From assembly GCF_001612965.1 (NCBI RefSeq), contig NZ_BDBL01000026.1, forward strand, positions 62,001 to 126,000: 64,000 bases of DNA, written 5' to 3'. The DNA is from Nocardia kruczakiae NBRC 101016. GTDB taxonomy: Bacteria > Actinomycetota > Actinomycetes > Mycobacteriales > Mycobacteriaceae. The position numbers and the translations under genes are program-made. Positions 6,128-12,979 of this stretch are shown here, one piece after another; the stretch's first letter is position 1; every line of letters starts with the position of its first letter. The notes under the pieces are model-generated. The model saw only the letters and a list, made by a program, of their open reading frames with translations, was not told where the DNA came from and did not search any database.

Positions 6128-8281
6128 TCACCGGTTGCGCACCCGTGATCGCACGATCGCCAGTAGCTCCGGACCGAACTGCTGCGACTTCTGCTGTCCG
6201 ATGCCCGGAATCGCGGCCAGCGCGTCCTCGTCCATCGGCACCTGTTCGGCGATCGCGGTCAGCGTTTTGACGCTCACCACCGCGAACGGTTTGATCTGCA
6301 ATTCCTCGGCCCGCTGCCGCCGCCATTCCTGCAGCGCGCCGAGCAGTTCGGTGTCCACCTCGGCCGGACAGCCCGAACACCGCCCGAGCAGCGTGTCGGT
6401 GGAATTGAGCAGCGAACGCCCGCACACCCGGCAGACCGGCAGCCGGCGCCCGCGTCCACCCCGCGTCCCCGCCTGCTGAGCGATCATCGACGCCGGGGAA
6501 TCCTCCGGCACCAGCCCGGTGAGGAATCGGCTGCGCCGCCGGTTGCGCCGCCGGCCGTCGGCGCGCGACAGCGCCCAGGACAACCGCAGGTGTTCGCGCG
6601 CGCGGGTCACGCCCACGTAGAGCAGCCGCCGCTCCTCCTCCAGTGCGGCCTCGTCGGTCACCGCGCCACCCTCACCGAGCACATGGGCGATGGGCAGGGT
6701 GCCGTCGGTCAGCCCGACCAGGAAGACCGCATCCCACTCCAGCCCCTTGGCCGCGTGCAGCGAGGCGAGGGTGACGCCCTGCACGGTCGGTGGGTGGCGG
6801 GACTCGGCGCGGACGGCCAATTCCCGTAGCAGCCCGGCGAATTCGAGGGCGGGATCGTGGGCGGCGAGTTCCTCGGTGAGCTGTACCAGGGCCACCAGTG
6901 ACGACCAGCGCTCGCGAGCCTGCGCACCGGCCGGCTCCTCGGCAGTGAGTCCCAGCCGGGCGAGGACAGCGCGCACGAGCGTCACGACCTCGGGACCGCG
7001 GGCCGCGGGCAGATCGTCGCGGGCTCCCGCCTGGCGCAGCGCCTGCACCGCCTGCCGGACCTCGGCACGCTGGAAGAACCCCTCGCCGCCACGGACCTGA
7101 TAGGGAATGCCCGCCTCGGTCAGCGCCTGCTCGTACAACTCGGACTGGGCGTTGATGCGATACAGCACCGCGATCTCGGCGGCCGGAACACCCTGCCCGA
7201 GCAGGGCGGCGATGCCCTTGGCGACGGCGGTGGCCTCGGCGACCTCGTCGTCGTATTCGGTGAAGGACGGTTCCGGCCCGTCGGCGCGCTGCCCGACCAA
7301 CTGCAGCCGGGTCCCCGCGATGCGGCCGCGCGCGGCGCCGATCACGCGATTGGCCAGCGACACCACCTGCGGCGTCGACCGGTAGTCCCGTTCCAGCCGG
7401 ACGACGGTGGCGTCGGGGAACCGGCGGGAGAAATCGAGCAGATAGGCCGGGCTGGCGCCGGTGAACGAGTAGATCGTCTGGTTGGCGTCGCCGACCACGG
7501 TCAGATCGTCGCGATCGCCGAGCCACGCGTCGAGGACGCGCTGCTGCAGCGGGGTCACGTCCTGATATTCGTCGACGACGAAGCATCGGTAGCGGCCGCG
7601 GAACTCCTCGGCCACGGCCGGGTAGTCCTCGAGCGCGGCGGCGGTGTGCAGCAGCAGGTCGTCGAAATCGAGCAGCAGACCGTCCGGAGTGTTCTTCAAC
7701 GACTCGTAGCCGGTGTAGACGGCCGCGATCTTGTCCGCCTGATACGGAATGTCGCGGTGGCGGCGCTGGGCGGCGCCGGCGTAGTCCTCCGGCGCGATGA
7801 GCGAGGCCTTCGCCCATTCGATCTCCCCCGCCAGATCACGCACGTTCTCCGTCGCGGTCGGCAGCCCCACGCGCTGCGCGGCCTGGGCGACGACCGCGAA
7901 TTTGGAGTCGATGAGCTTCCACGGCACGTCACCGACGATCTGTGGCCAGAAGTACTTCAGCTGCCGCAGCGCCGCGGCGTGGAACGTGCGCGCCTGAACC
8001 GTCTGCGCGTCACCACCCAGGCCGAGCGCGCGCAACCGGGCCCGCAGCTCACCGGCCGCCCGGGCCGTGAAGGTCACCGCCAACACCTGGTCGGCGCGCA
8101 CATGCCCGGCCGAGACCAGATGCGCGATGCGGTGGGTGATGGTCCTGGTCTTTCCGGTGCCCGCGCCGGCGATCACACACACCGGGCCGCGCGGAGCCCG
8201 CACCGCGGCAGCCTGCTCGGGGTCGAGCCCGTCGAGCCGCAGGCTGGTCGATGAGGTCGGGGCAGGCACGCGCTCCATCAT
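6128..8281 (-). CDS. uvrD2: UvrD2-type superfamily 1 DNA helicase
   Basis: 717-residue SF1A helicase and DNA-dependent ATPase of DNA repair. Walker A is GAGTGKT at residues 39-45, the DEYQD Walker B box lies in FVVDEYQDVTPLQQR, and motif VI is in YVGVTRARE. The C-terminus carries the mycobacterial UvrD2 signature: a tetracysteine CxxC...CxxC zinc motif (VCRVCGRSLL, then GRCSGCP) and a terminal HRDC-like domain with IPGIGQQKSQQFG. In M. tuberculosis the helicase is essential and needs the Cys motif for unwinding. ATG 8281 is preceded by a GGTGG-like site. ATG 8299 is an alternative start adding six residues. The gene follows marR by about 100 bp on the same strand and may be the last gene of that transcript, although a separate promoter is equally possible. 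Confidence 0.93.
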   Translation of the reverse strand: MMERVPAPTSSTSLRLDGLDPEQAAAVRAPRGPVCVIAGAGTGKTRTITHRIAHLVSAGHVRADQVLAVTFTARAAGELRARLRALGLGGDAQTVQARTFHAAALRQLKYFWPQIVGDVPWKLIDSKFAVVAQAAQRVGLPTATENVRDLAGEIEWAKASLIAPEDYAGAAQRRHRDIPYQADKIAAVYTGYESLKNTPDGLLLDFDDLLLHTAAALEDYPAVAEEFRGRYRCFVVDEYQDVTPLQQRVLDAWLGDRDDLTVVGDANQTIYSFTGASPAYLLDFSRRFPDATVVRLERDYRSTPQVVSLANRVIGAARGRIAGTRLQLVGQRADGPEPSFTEYDDEVAEATAVAKGIAALLGQGVPAAEIAVLYRINAQSELYEQALTEAGIPYQVRGGEGFFQRAEVRQAVQALRQAGARDDLPAARGPEVVTLVRAVLARLGLTAEEPAGAQARERWSSLVALVQLTEELAAHDPALEFAGLLRELAVRAESRHPPTVQGVTLASLHAAKGLEWDAVFLVGLTDGTLPIAHVLGEGGAVTDEAALEEERRLLYVGVTRAREHLRLSWALSRADGRRRNRRRSRFLTGLVPEDSPASMIAQQAGTRGGRGRRLPVCRVCGRSLLNSTDTLLGRCSGCPAEVDTELLGALQEWRRQRAEELQIKPFAVVSVKTLTAIAEQVPMDEDALAAIPGIGQQKSQQFGPELLAIVRSRVRNR

Positions 8282-8380
8282 GACAGGCACCACCGACATC
8301 CGCGCCGCCGCGACGACGCCCGCGGTGACCAGGCACCCCGCGTGCGCAGCCGCGTTGCCCTCGGCCGGCCCGAGCGTCGC

Positions 8381-8851
8381 TCAACTCCGCGCGTCGCGCA
8401 GCGTCCGCAGCGATGCGGCGAAGCCGGCGGTCCGATCCTGCAACGGACCGAAGAAGGCCCGGTCGCAGTCCTCCACCGCGACGATCGCGCGATTCACCAG
8501 TGCCACACCGGCTTTCGTGGGGACGAGGGACTTCGCGCGCCGGTCGTGCGGATGATCGCGCCGCTCGATCAGGCCCTTCCGTTCGAGGGCGCGCAGTACC
8601 TGGGAGGTCATCATCGGGTCGGTGGCGGCATGGGCGGCGAGATCGCGCTGGGTGACGGGGGTGTCGGCATGCGATCCGCCGAACCACGTCAGCGCCGCCA
8701 GCAGAACGAACTGCACGTGGGTGAGATCGAACGGGGCCAGAGCCGCGCGCACCGCCGCCTGCCACCGGTTGGTCACCTGCCACAACAACAGGCCGGGACT
8801 CTCGTCGGCACTACCGAATTCCGTTCGCAGCGAGCGAGTTTCGTCGCTCAT
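8381..8851 (-). CDS. MarR-family transcriptional regulator
   Basis: 156-residue winged-helix regulator. The central DNA-binding region shows the MarR order: helix QRDLAAHAATDPMMTSQVLRAL, then the wing IERRDHPHDRRAKSL with the conserved D-R basic tip. MarR proteins are dimers that repress promoters until a small aromatic ligand or oxidant releases them. Its ATG overlaps the stop of the EVE-domain gene (ATGA), implying translational coupling, and a near-perfect 18-bp palindrome lies at the head of the three-gene operon. Autoregulation is therefore likely. The ligand cannot be told from sequence. Confidence 0.88.
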   Translation of the reverse strand: MSDETRSLRTEFGSADESPGLLLWQVTNRWQAAVRAALAPFDLTHVQFVLLAALTWFGGSHADTPVTQRDLAAHAATDPMMTSQVLRALERKGLIERRDHPHDRRAKSLVPTKAGVALVNRAIVAVEDCDRAFFGPLQDRTAGFAASLRTLRDARS

Positions 8852-9300
8852 CGGGCCGCTCCCGACCGCTCACCCGCGTCCGCTCCCAGCATGGCCTGCG
8901 AGATGACCTCGAAATCGTGTGGGCTCAGTTCCACCACACCGCGGCGCAGCACGATGCCCCAGTTGGGGACGCTGGTGAGATCGAGATCACCGCGCACCGT
9001 ATCGATCGCGACGTCGTGCGCGTCCGGGCGATAGGTCACCGCGCGCCGCCACGGCCGGAAGCAGCCGCCCGGATCCTCCGCCTGCCACGCGGGCCGGTCG
9101 TCGACCGTGCCGATCGCGGTGAACGACTTGACCGGCTCCCCCTCGCGCATACCGGTTCTGGGCGAGTAGTAGACGAGCCCGTCGCCCGGCCGCATCCGTT
9201 CGACCGCGGCACGCTTGCCGTGATTGGCCTGGACGATGCCGAGCGCCACCCCGCGCCGCACGTGATCGCGAGAGACGACGGCCAGCCAGTACTTGTTCAT
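8848..9300 (-). CDS. EVE-domain protein
   Basis: 150-residue single-domain protein of the EVE family (PUA-like fold), starting MNKYWLAVVSRDHV. Recognisable features are the N-terminal YWLAVVSRDHVRRGV strand-helix, the segment ERMRPGDGLVYYSP and the later NWGIVLRRGVVELSPHDF. EVE domains read modified bases in DNA or RNA and are often found in defence or RNA-related contexts. No restriction gene is nearby. GAGGAGGG lies 5 nt before ATG 9300. The gene sits between an SRPBCC gene (41-nt gap) and marR (ATGA overlap), so it belongs to a stress-type operon here rather than an obvious defence island. Confidence 0.85.
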   Translation of the reverse strand: MNKYWLAVVSRDHVRRGVALGIVQANHGKRAAVERMRPGDGLVYYSPRTGMREGEPVKSFTAIGTVDDRPAWQAEDPGGCFRPWRRAVTYRPDAHDVAIDTVRGDLDLTSVPNWGIVLRRGVVELSPHDFEVISQAMLGADAGERSGAAR

Positions 9301-9341
9301 GATGCCCTCCTCGAACGATTCAGTGAGTGCCCGGAACCGAT

Positions 9342-9779
9342 TCAGTGGCCGCCCGGAACGGGGCGGCGCGCCTCGGCCGTCTCGACCAGCGCCGCGAGGT
9401 CGCGATGGACGGAATCGGCCAGTCCGCCGCCCATCAGCGCCGACCACAGCCGGCGCAGCGGGCCGGTCATCGAGATGGTCACCGTCACCTCGGTGCCCGC
9501 GGCCGTCCCGACCACGCGATGGGCGAAGGTCAGCCGAGCGCCTAACAGCCGCGAGACGTCGATGAACTCCTCATCGGTCAGCTTCTCGACCACGAACGCG
9601 ACCTTCGGTCCACCTTTCGGCTTCAGGGTCCCGGTGACGCCCTCGACGAAGGGGCCGTCCAGCCGGACCCACTCGGTGTCGGCGTTCCATTCCGGCCAGG
9701 CGGCCATATCGGCCCAGACCGCGAAGAAGTCGGCGGGCGCGGCGGTGGATACGGCGTGAGCTGCGGCGATCTGTGTCAT
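9342..9779 (-). CDS. SRPBCC (START-like) family protein
   Basis: 145-residue protein of the SRPBCC/polyketide-cyclase fold, which forms a hydrophobic pocket for lipids or aromatic ligands. Family features are VSTAAPADFFAVWADMAAWPEWN near the N-terminus, the mid-protein TGTLKPKGG strand and a long C-terminal helix after GPLRRLWSALMG. It begins MTQIAAAHAV at ATG 9779, only 5 nt below a TACTAA -10 element, so it is probably translated from a leaderless mRNA. It is the first gene of the operon with the EVE and MarR genes, and its ligand might be the MarR effector or a product of it. Confidence 0.85.
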   Translation of the reverse strand: MTQIAAAHAVSTAAPADFFAVWADMAAWPEWNADTEWVRLDGPFVEGVTGTLKPKGGPKVAFVVEKLTDEEFIDVSRLLGARLTFAHRVVGTAAGTEVTVTISMTGPLRRLWSALMGGGLADSVHRDLAALVETAEARRPVPGGH

Positions 9780-9783
9780 GCAT

Positions 9784-9814
9784 TTAGTATGCGCGCTTAC
9801 TATCTGTCTGGCAA
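9784..9814 (-). promoter_or_regulatory. MarR-type operator on a leaderless promoter
   Basis: Positions 9785-9802 form an imperfect palindrome TAGTA-TGCGCGCT-TACTA (16 of 18 bases symmetric). On the minus strand its left part overlaps the -10 box TACTAA (9789-9784), with a TTGCCA -35 candidate about 19 bp upstream (9814-9809). The mRNA would start at or next to the ATG at 9779. A MarR dimer bound here would block RNA polymerase. Confidence 0.65.
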
Positions 9815-9881
9815 GTCCCCTCCGGCGGAGGTCACAACCAGCCGGGGGAACACGGAAAACCGATTCGATGTTCAATCAGGC

Positions 9882-10133
9882 GTGACTGCTACTGACCTGA
9901 CCATGTACTCGACGACCTGGTGCGGATATTGCCGCCGCCTCAAGAAGCAACTCGACGAGGCGGGGATCACCTACACCGTCGTCGACATCGAACAGGACCC
10001 CGAAGCGGCCGAATTCGTCGGCAGCGTGAACGGCGGCAACCACGTGGTGCCGACCGTCAAATACTCCGACGGATCCACTGCCACCAACCCGAGCCTCGCC
10101 CAGGTGAAGACCGCGCTCGCCGCGATCGGCTGA
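9882..10133 (+). CDS. mrx1: mycoredoxin (glutaredoxin-like, mycothiol-dependent)
   Basis: 83-residue glutaredoxin-fold oxidoreductase with active site CGYC at residues 14-17 (TMYSTTWCGYC). It keeps the cis-proline loop HVVPTVKYSDG and the FVGSVNGGN segment typical of mycoredoxin-1. The protein reduces mycothiol-protein mixed disulfides in actinobacteria. Its position between uvrD2 and nudC is the same as in M. tuberculosis (Rv3198A). GTG 9882 gives the family length, and the ribosome site is weak (CAGG). It is transcribed away from the SRPBCC operon. Confidence 0.93.
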   Translation: MTATDLTMYSTTWCGYCRRLKKQLDEAGITYTVVDIEQDPEAAEFVGSVNGGNHVVPTVKYSDGSTATNPSLAQVKTALAAIG

Positions 10134-10155
10134 CCGGCGGCGAGTCGCGGGCGAA

Positions 10156-11082
10156 TCAGCCTGCCGCAGCCCAGGATTCGACGATGGTGCGGGCGATGGA
10201 GATGGAGCCCGGCAGCAGCAGCCGCTGCTGCTCGGCATTTCCGGTGTCGCCGGTGACCGAACCCCACGCACCCGCGGCCAGCGCCGTGCGCACCTCGTCG
10301 CGGGTGAACCAGTGGGCCTCGGCGATCTCGCCGTCGGAGAAGACCAGCGGCGCGTCGGGATCGGCGACCGCGGCGAACCCCAGCATGAGCGAACGCGGCA
10401 GCGGCCACGGCTGACTGCCGAGATAGCGGATATCGCGCACCGCGACGCCGACCTCCTCGCGGACCTCGCGCTCGACGCAGCGTTCCAGCGACTCCCCCGC
10501 CTCCACGAAACCGGCCAGCAGCGAGAACATCTTCTCCGGCCAGTTCTGCTGACGGCCCAGCAGAACCCGGTCGCCGCCGTCGTGCACCAGGCAGATGATG
10601 GCCGGGTCGATGCGCGGGAATTCCTCGTGCCCGGAAGCGTTGACGCGCGACCAGCCGGCATTCGAGACGGTGGTCGGGCTGCCGTCGACGGCGCTGTAGC
10701 GGGCGCGGTCGTGCCAGTTCAGCAGCGCCAGTGCGGTGGACAGGATGCCGAGGATCACATCGTCGAGGTGCAGCGCAGCGCCCACCACCCGCAGGTCCAT
10801 CAGCTGACCGTCGAGTTCGTTGTCGCGAATCGCCCAGATGTGCGCGCCGTCGACCACACCCAGCAGAACCGCCTCCGGCACCGGCTCGGCCGCGTAGTCC
10901 AGCGCCGCTTCCAGCACGAGCTGATCGCCGTCGATCCGGACCTGTCCCCGCCGGTTCATCCGCACCAGTTTGGCCTCGGCCCACCCCTGTTTCAGCGCCT
11001 GCTCGTCCGAGCGCAACGTCTCGGCCCGATCGAGGGCGGAACGCGACAGCAGGGGAAGACCATTCAGTTCGAATACCGACAC
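10156..11082 (-). CDS. nudC: NudC, NAD(H) diphosphatase / NAD-RNA decapping Nudix hydrolase
   Basis: 308-residue Nudix hydrolase that splits NAD(H) into NMN(H) and AMP and, in the family, removes NAD caps from RNA. The Nudix box is GFVEAGESLERCVEREVREEVG, matching Gx5Ex7REUxEExGU. The family-specific motif SQPWPLPRSLM follows 13 residues later and recognises the nicotinamide side. The four cysteines of the zinc ribbon in E. coli NudC are absent (NWHDRARYSAVDG region), as in M. tuberculosis NudC. The QP variant of the SQPWP motif is the canonical active one. It converges with mrx1 (22 nt between stops) and follows the K+ channel gene's orientation. Confidence 0.92.
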   Translation of the reverse strand: MSVFELNGLPLLSRSALDRAETLRSDEQALKQGWAEAKLVRMNRRGQVRIDGDQLVLEAALDYAAEPVPEAVLLGVVDGAHIWAIRDNELDGQLMDLRVVGAALHLDDVILGILSTALALLNWHDRARYSAVDGSPTTVSNAGWSRVNASGHEEFPRIDPAIICLVHDGGDRVLLGRQQNWPEKMFSLLAGFVEAGESLERCVEREVREEVGVAVRDIRYLGSQPWPLPRSLMLGFAAVADPDAPLVFSDGEIAEAHWFTRDEVRTALAAGAWGSVTGDTGNAEQQRLLLPGSISIARTIVESWAAAG

Positions 11083-11149
11083 GCTTCGAGAGTATCGCGC
11101 TGGTCGCGCGGGCCCGGAGGAGGAACCCCGCCGGGGGCCGCCGTCCGGG

Positions 11150-12208
11150 CTATTTGTGCACGCGGCGGATGTAGAGCAGTTTGTCGCCGGTTTCCAGGGC
11201 GTCCACCTCGGGCTCGTCGACCCGGATCAGCGTGCCCTCCCGGACCACGCCGAGCACGATATCGCGCAGATGCCGCGGCGAGCCGCCGACCTCGTCGGAT
11301 TCCACGTCCCGCTCGGCGATCGCGAAACCGGCCTCCGGAGTGAGCAGGTCCTCGATCATGTCGACGACGCTGGGGGTGGTGGTCGCGATACCGAGCAGCC
11401 GGCCCGCCGTCTCCGAGGAGACCACGACCGAATCGGCACCGGATTGCCGCAACAGATGGGTGTTCTCGGCCTCGCGGATCGAGGCGACGATCTTGGCCTT
11501 GGCGTTGAGTTCCCGCGCGGTGAGCGTGACCAGCACCGCGGTGTCGTCGCGGTTCGCGGCGATGACCAGCGAGGCCGCGTGCTGAGCTCCGGCCAGCCGC
11601 AACACATCCGATTGCGTCGCCGAGCCGTGCACGGTCACCAGCCCGGCGTTGGCCGCGGCCTCCAGCACGGTCGCGTCGGTGTCGACCACCACGATCTCGG
11701 CCGGTTGCACCCCGTCGCCGAGCATGGCGTCGACCGCGGTCCGGCCCTTCGTGCCGTATCCGACGACCACGGTGTGATTACGCACCTTCTGCCTCCATCG
11801 CTGAATTTTGAACGCCTGCCGTGACCGCTCGGTGAGGACCTGCAGGGTGGTGCCGACCAAGACGATGAGGAACAGCACGCGCAGCGGGGTGATGACGATC
11901 GTGTTGATCAGCCGCGCCTGCTCCGTGATCGGGGCGATGTCGCCGTAGCCGGTGGTCGACAACGAGACCGTCGAGTAGTAGGCGGCGTCGAGCAGGGTCA
12001 GTTCCTCGCCGCGGTTGTCGTGATATCCCGCGCGGCCGAAATAGACCACCAATGTCGCCGCCACCAGCAGCAACACCGCGAACGCGACCCGGCGGGTCAG
12101 CGAGACCCAGGGACTGGTCCGGATCTCCGGAATACGCAGAATGCCGACCAGCGCGTAATCGGGGCGTTCCGTCAAACGGCCCAGACCTCGTGAGCTGTCA
12201 CCGAACAC
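11150..12208 (-). CDS. two-TM potassium channel with RCK/TrkA-N domain
   Basis: 352-residue membrane protein homologous to M. tuberculosis Rv3200c. The N-terminus has a first membrane helix (RVAFAVLLLVAATLVVYF), then a pore segment with the K+ selectivity filter TTGYGD, and a second helix (LRVLFLIVLVGTTLQVL). The C-terminal two thirds is an RCK/TrkA-N Rossmann domain beginning VVVGYGTKG, followed by a TrkA-C-like part. Such channels are gated by nucleotides or ions bound to the RCK ring. ATG 12208 is taken as start. The upstream region contains the 75-bp tandem repeats, which could affect its expression. Confidence 0.9.
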   Translation of the reverse strand: MFGDSSRGLGRLTERPDYALVGILRIPEIRTSPWVSLTRRVAFAVLLLVAATLVVYFGRAGYHDNRGEELTLLDAAYYSTVSLSTTGYGDIAPITEQARLINTIVITPLRVLFLIVLVGTTLQVLTERSRQAFKIQRWRQKVRNHTVVVGYGTKGRTAVDAMLGDGVQPAEIVVVDTDATVLEAAANAGLVTVHGSATQSDVLRLAGAQHAASLVIAANRDDTAVLVTLTARELNAKAKIVASIREAENTHLLRQSGADSVVVSSETAGRLLGIATTTPSVVDMIEDLLTPEAGFAIAERDVESDEVGGSPRHLRDIVLGVVREGTLIRVDEPEVDALETGDKLLYIRRVHK

Positions 12209-12310
12209 GGCATCCCCCGGACATGTCGTTGCTCACCTGTGCCACAGATCGGCAGCGTACCGGCCGGATGCCGACTCCACGGACTGGGCACGCGAGTGGG
12301 AACCGCCCGG

Positions 12311-12535
12311 CGTGAGTGGGCAGGAGCGGAGGCGGCAGCGAAGCGTTTCCACGCAGCGACCCTACTCACGCCGAAAACAACACAGCGTGAGTGGGCAGGA
12401 GCGGAGGCGGCAGCGAAGCGTTTCCACGCAGCGACCCCACTCACGCCGAAAACAACACAGCGTGAGTGGGCGGGAGCGGAGGCGGGGGCGGATGCGGCAG
12501 CGTAGCGTCACCACGGAGCGACCCCACTCGCGGCG
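12311..12535. repeat. 75-bp tandem repeat with palindromic ends
   Basis: Two nearly identical 75-bp units (12311-12385 and 12386-12460) are followed by a degenerate third (12461 to about 12535). Each unit starts CGTGAGTGGG and has the complementary CCCACTCACG about 50 bp later (one mismatch in units 1 and 3), then an A-rich tail CCGAAAACAACACAG. A further CGCGAGTGGG partial copy precedes at 12291. The repeats fill most of the 365-bp gap (12209-12573) between the K+ channel gene (-) and the DoxX-like gene (+). The length is a multiple of three, so a spurious 25-residue repeat can be translated, but it has no ribosome site. Otherwise I see nothing in this gap. Confidence 0.85.
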
Positions 12536-12573
12536 GAGAGCGCGCGGCAGCCGGGGCGAAGAAAGGACACAGC

Positions 12574-12966
12574 ATGAGTGACGCCGGTCGGGCCTCGCAG
12601 CGGCGAGCGGTGCTGATGAGCACCGCACTGTTCGGCATGGGCGCCTTGCATTTCGTGGCGCCCAAGCCCTTCGATTCGATCGTGCCGCCCGCTCTCCCGG
12701 GCCGGGCCCGGACCTACACCTACGCGTCGGGTGTGGCCGAAATCGGTGTGGCGGCCGCCCTGGCGGCTCCGCGCACCCGGCGACTCGGCGGCCGGCTGGC
12801 AGCGCTGTTGTTCCTGGCGGTCTTCCCGGCCAACATCCAGTTCGCCGCCGATTCGGTGCGAAATCCGAAGGCGGCCAAGGCGATCAAGTGGGTGTCGGTG
12901 CTGCGGTTGCCGTTCCAGGTCCCGATGATCACCCAGGCTCTGCGCATCAGCCGCGACGCCGCCTGA
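12574..12966 (+). CDS. DoxX-like small membrane protein
   Basis: 130-residue protein with four hydrophobic segments: AVLMSTALFGMGALHFV, the central TYASGVAEIGVAAALAA, RLAALLFLAVFPANIQF and a C-terminal amphipathic stretch. The early GALHFVAPKPFDSIVPPALP pattern and NIQFAADS are typical of DoxX/MauE-like proteins of actinobacteria, which act in membrane redox or oxidative-stress functions that are not well defined. The ATG has GAAAGGA 7-8 nt upstream. It converges with adnB, 13 nt separating the stops. Confidence 0.8.
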   Translation: MSDAGRASQRRAVLMSTALFGMGALHFVAPKPFDSIVPPALPGRARTYTYASGVAEIGVAAALAAPRTRRLGGRLAALLFLAVFPANIQFAADSVRNPKAAKAIKWVSVLRLPFQVPMITQALRISRDAA

Positions 12967-12979
12967 GCGGCAACGACTT

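Noticed and set aside
8848..9300. EVE-domain protein as part of a restriction or anti-phage island
   Set aside because: No restriction endonuclease, methyltransferase, McrBC or other defence gene is in the neighbourhood, and the operon context is regulatory or metabolic.
12239..12505. Repeat protein with 25-residue units translated from the 75-bp repeats
   Set aside because: The repeat length is a multiple of three by chance or origin. There is no ribosome site, and the palindromic ends indicate a DNA or RNA element.
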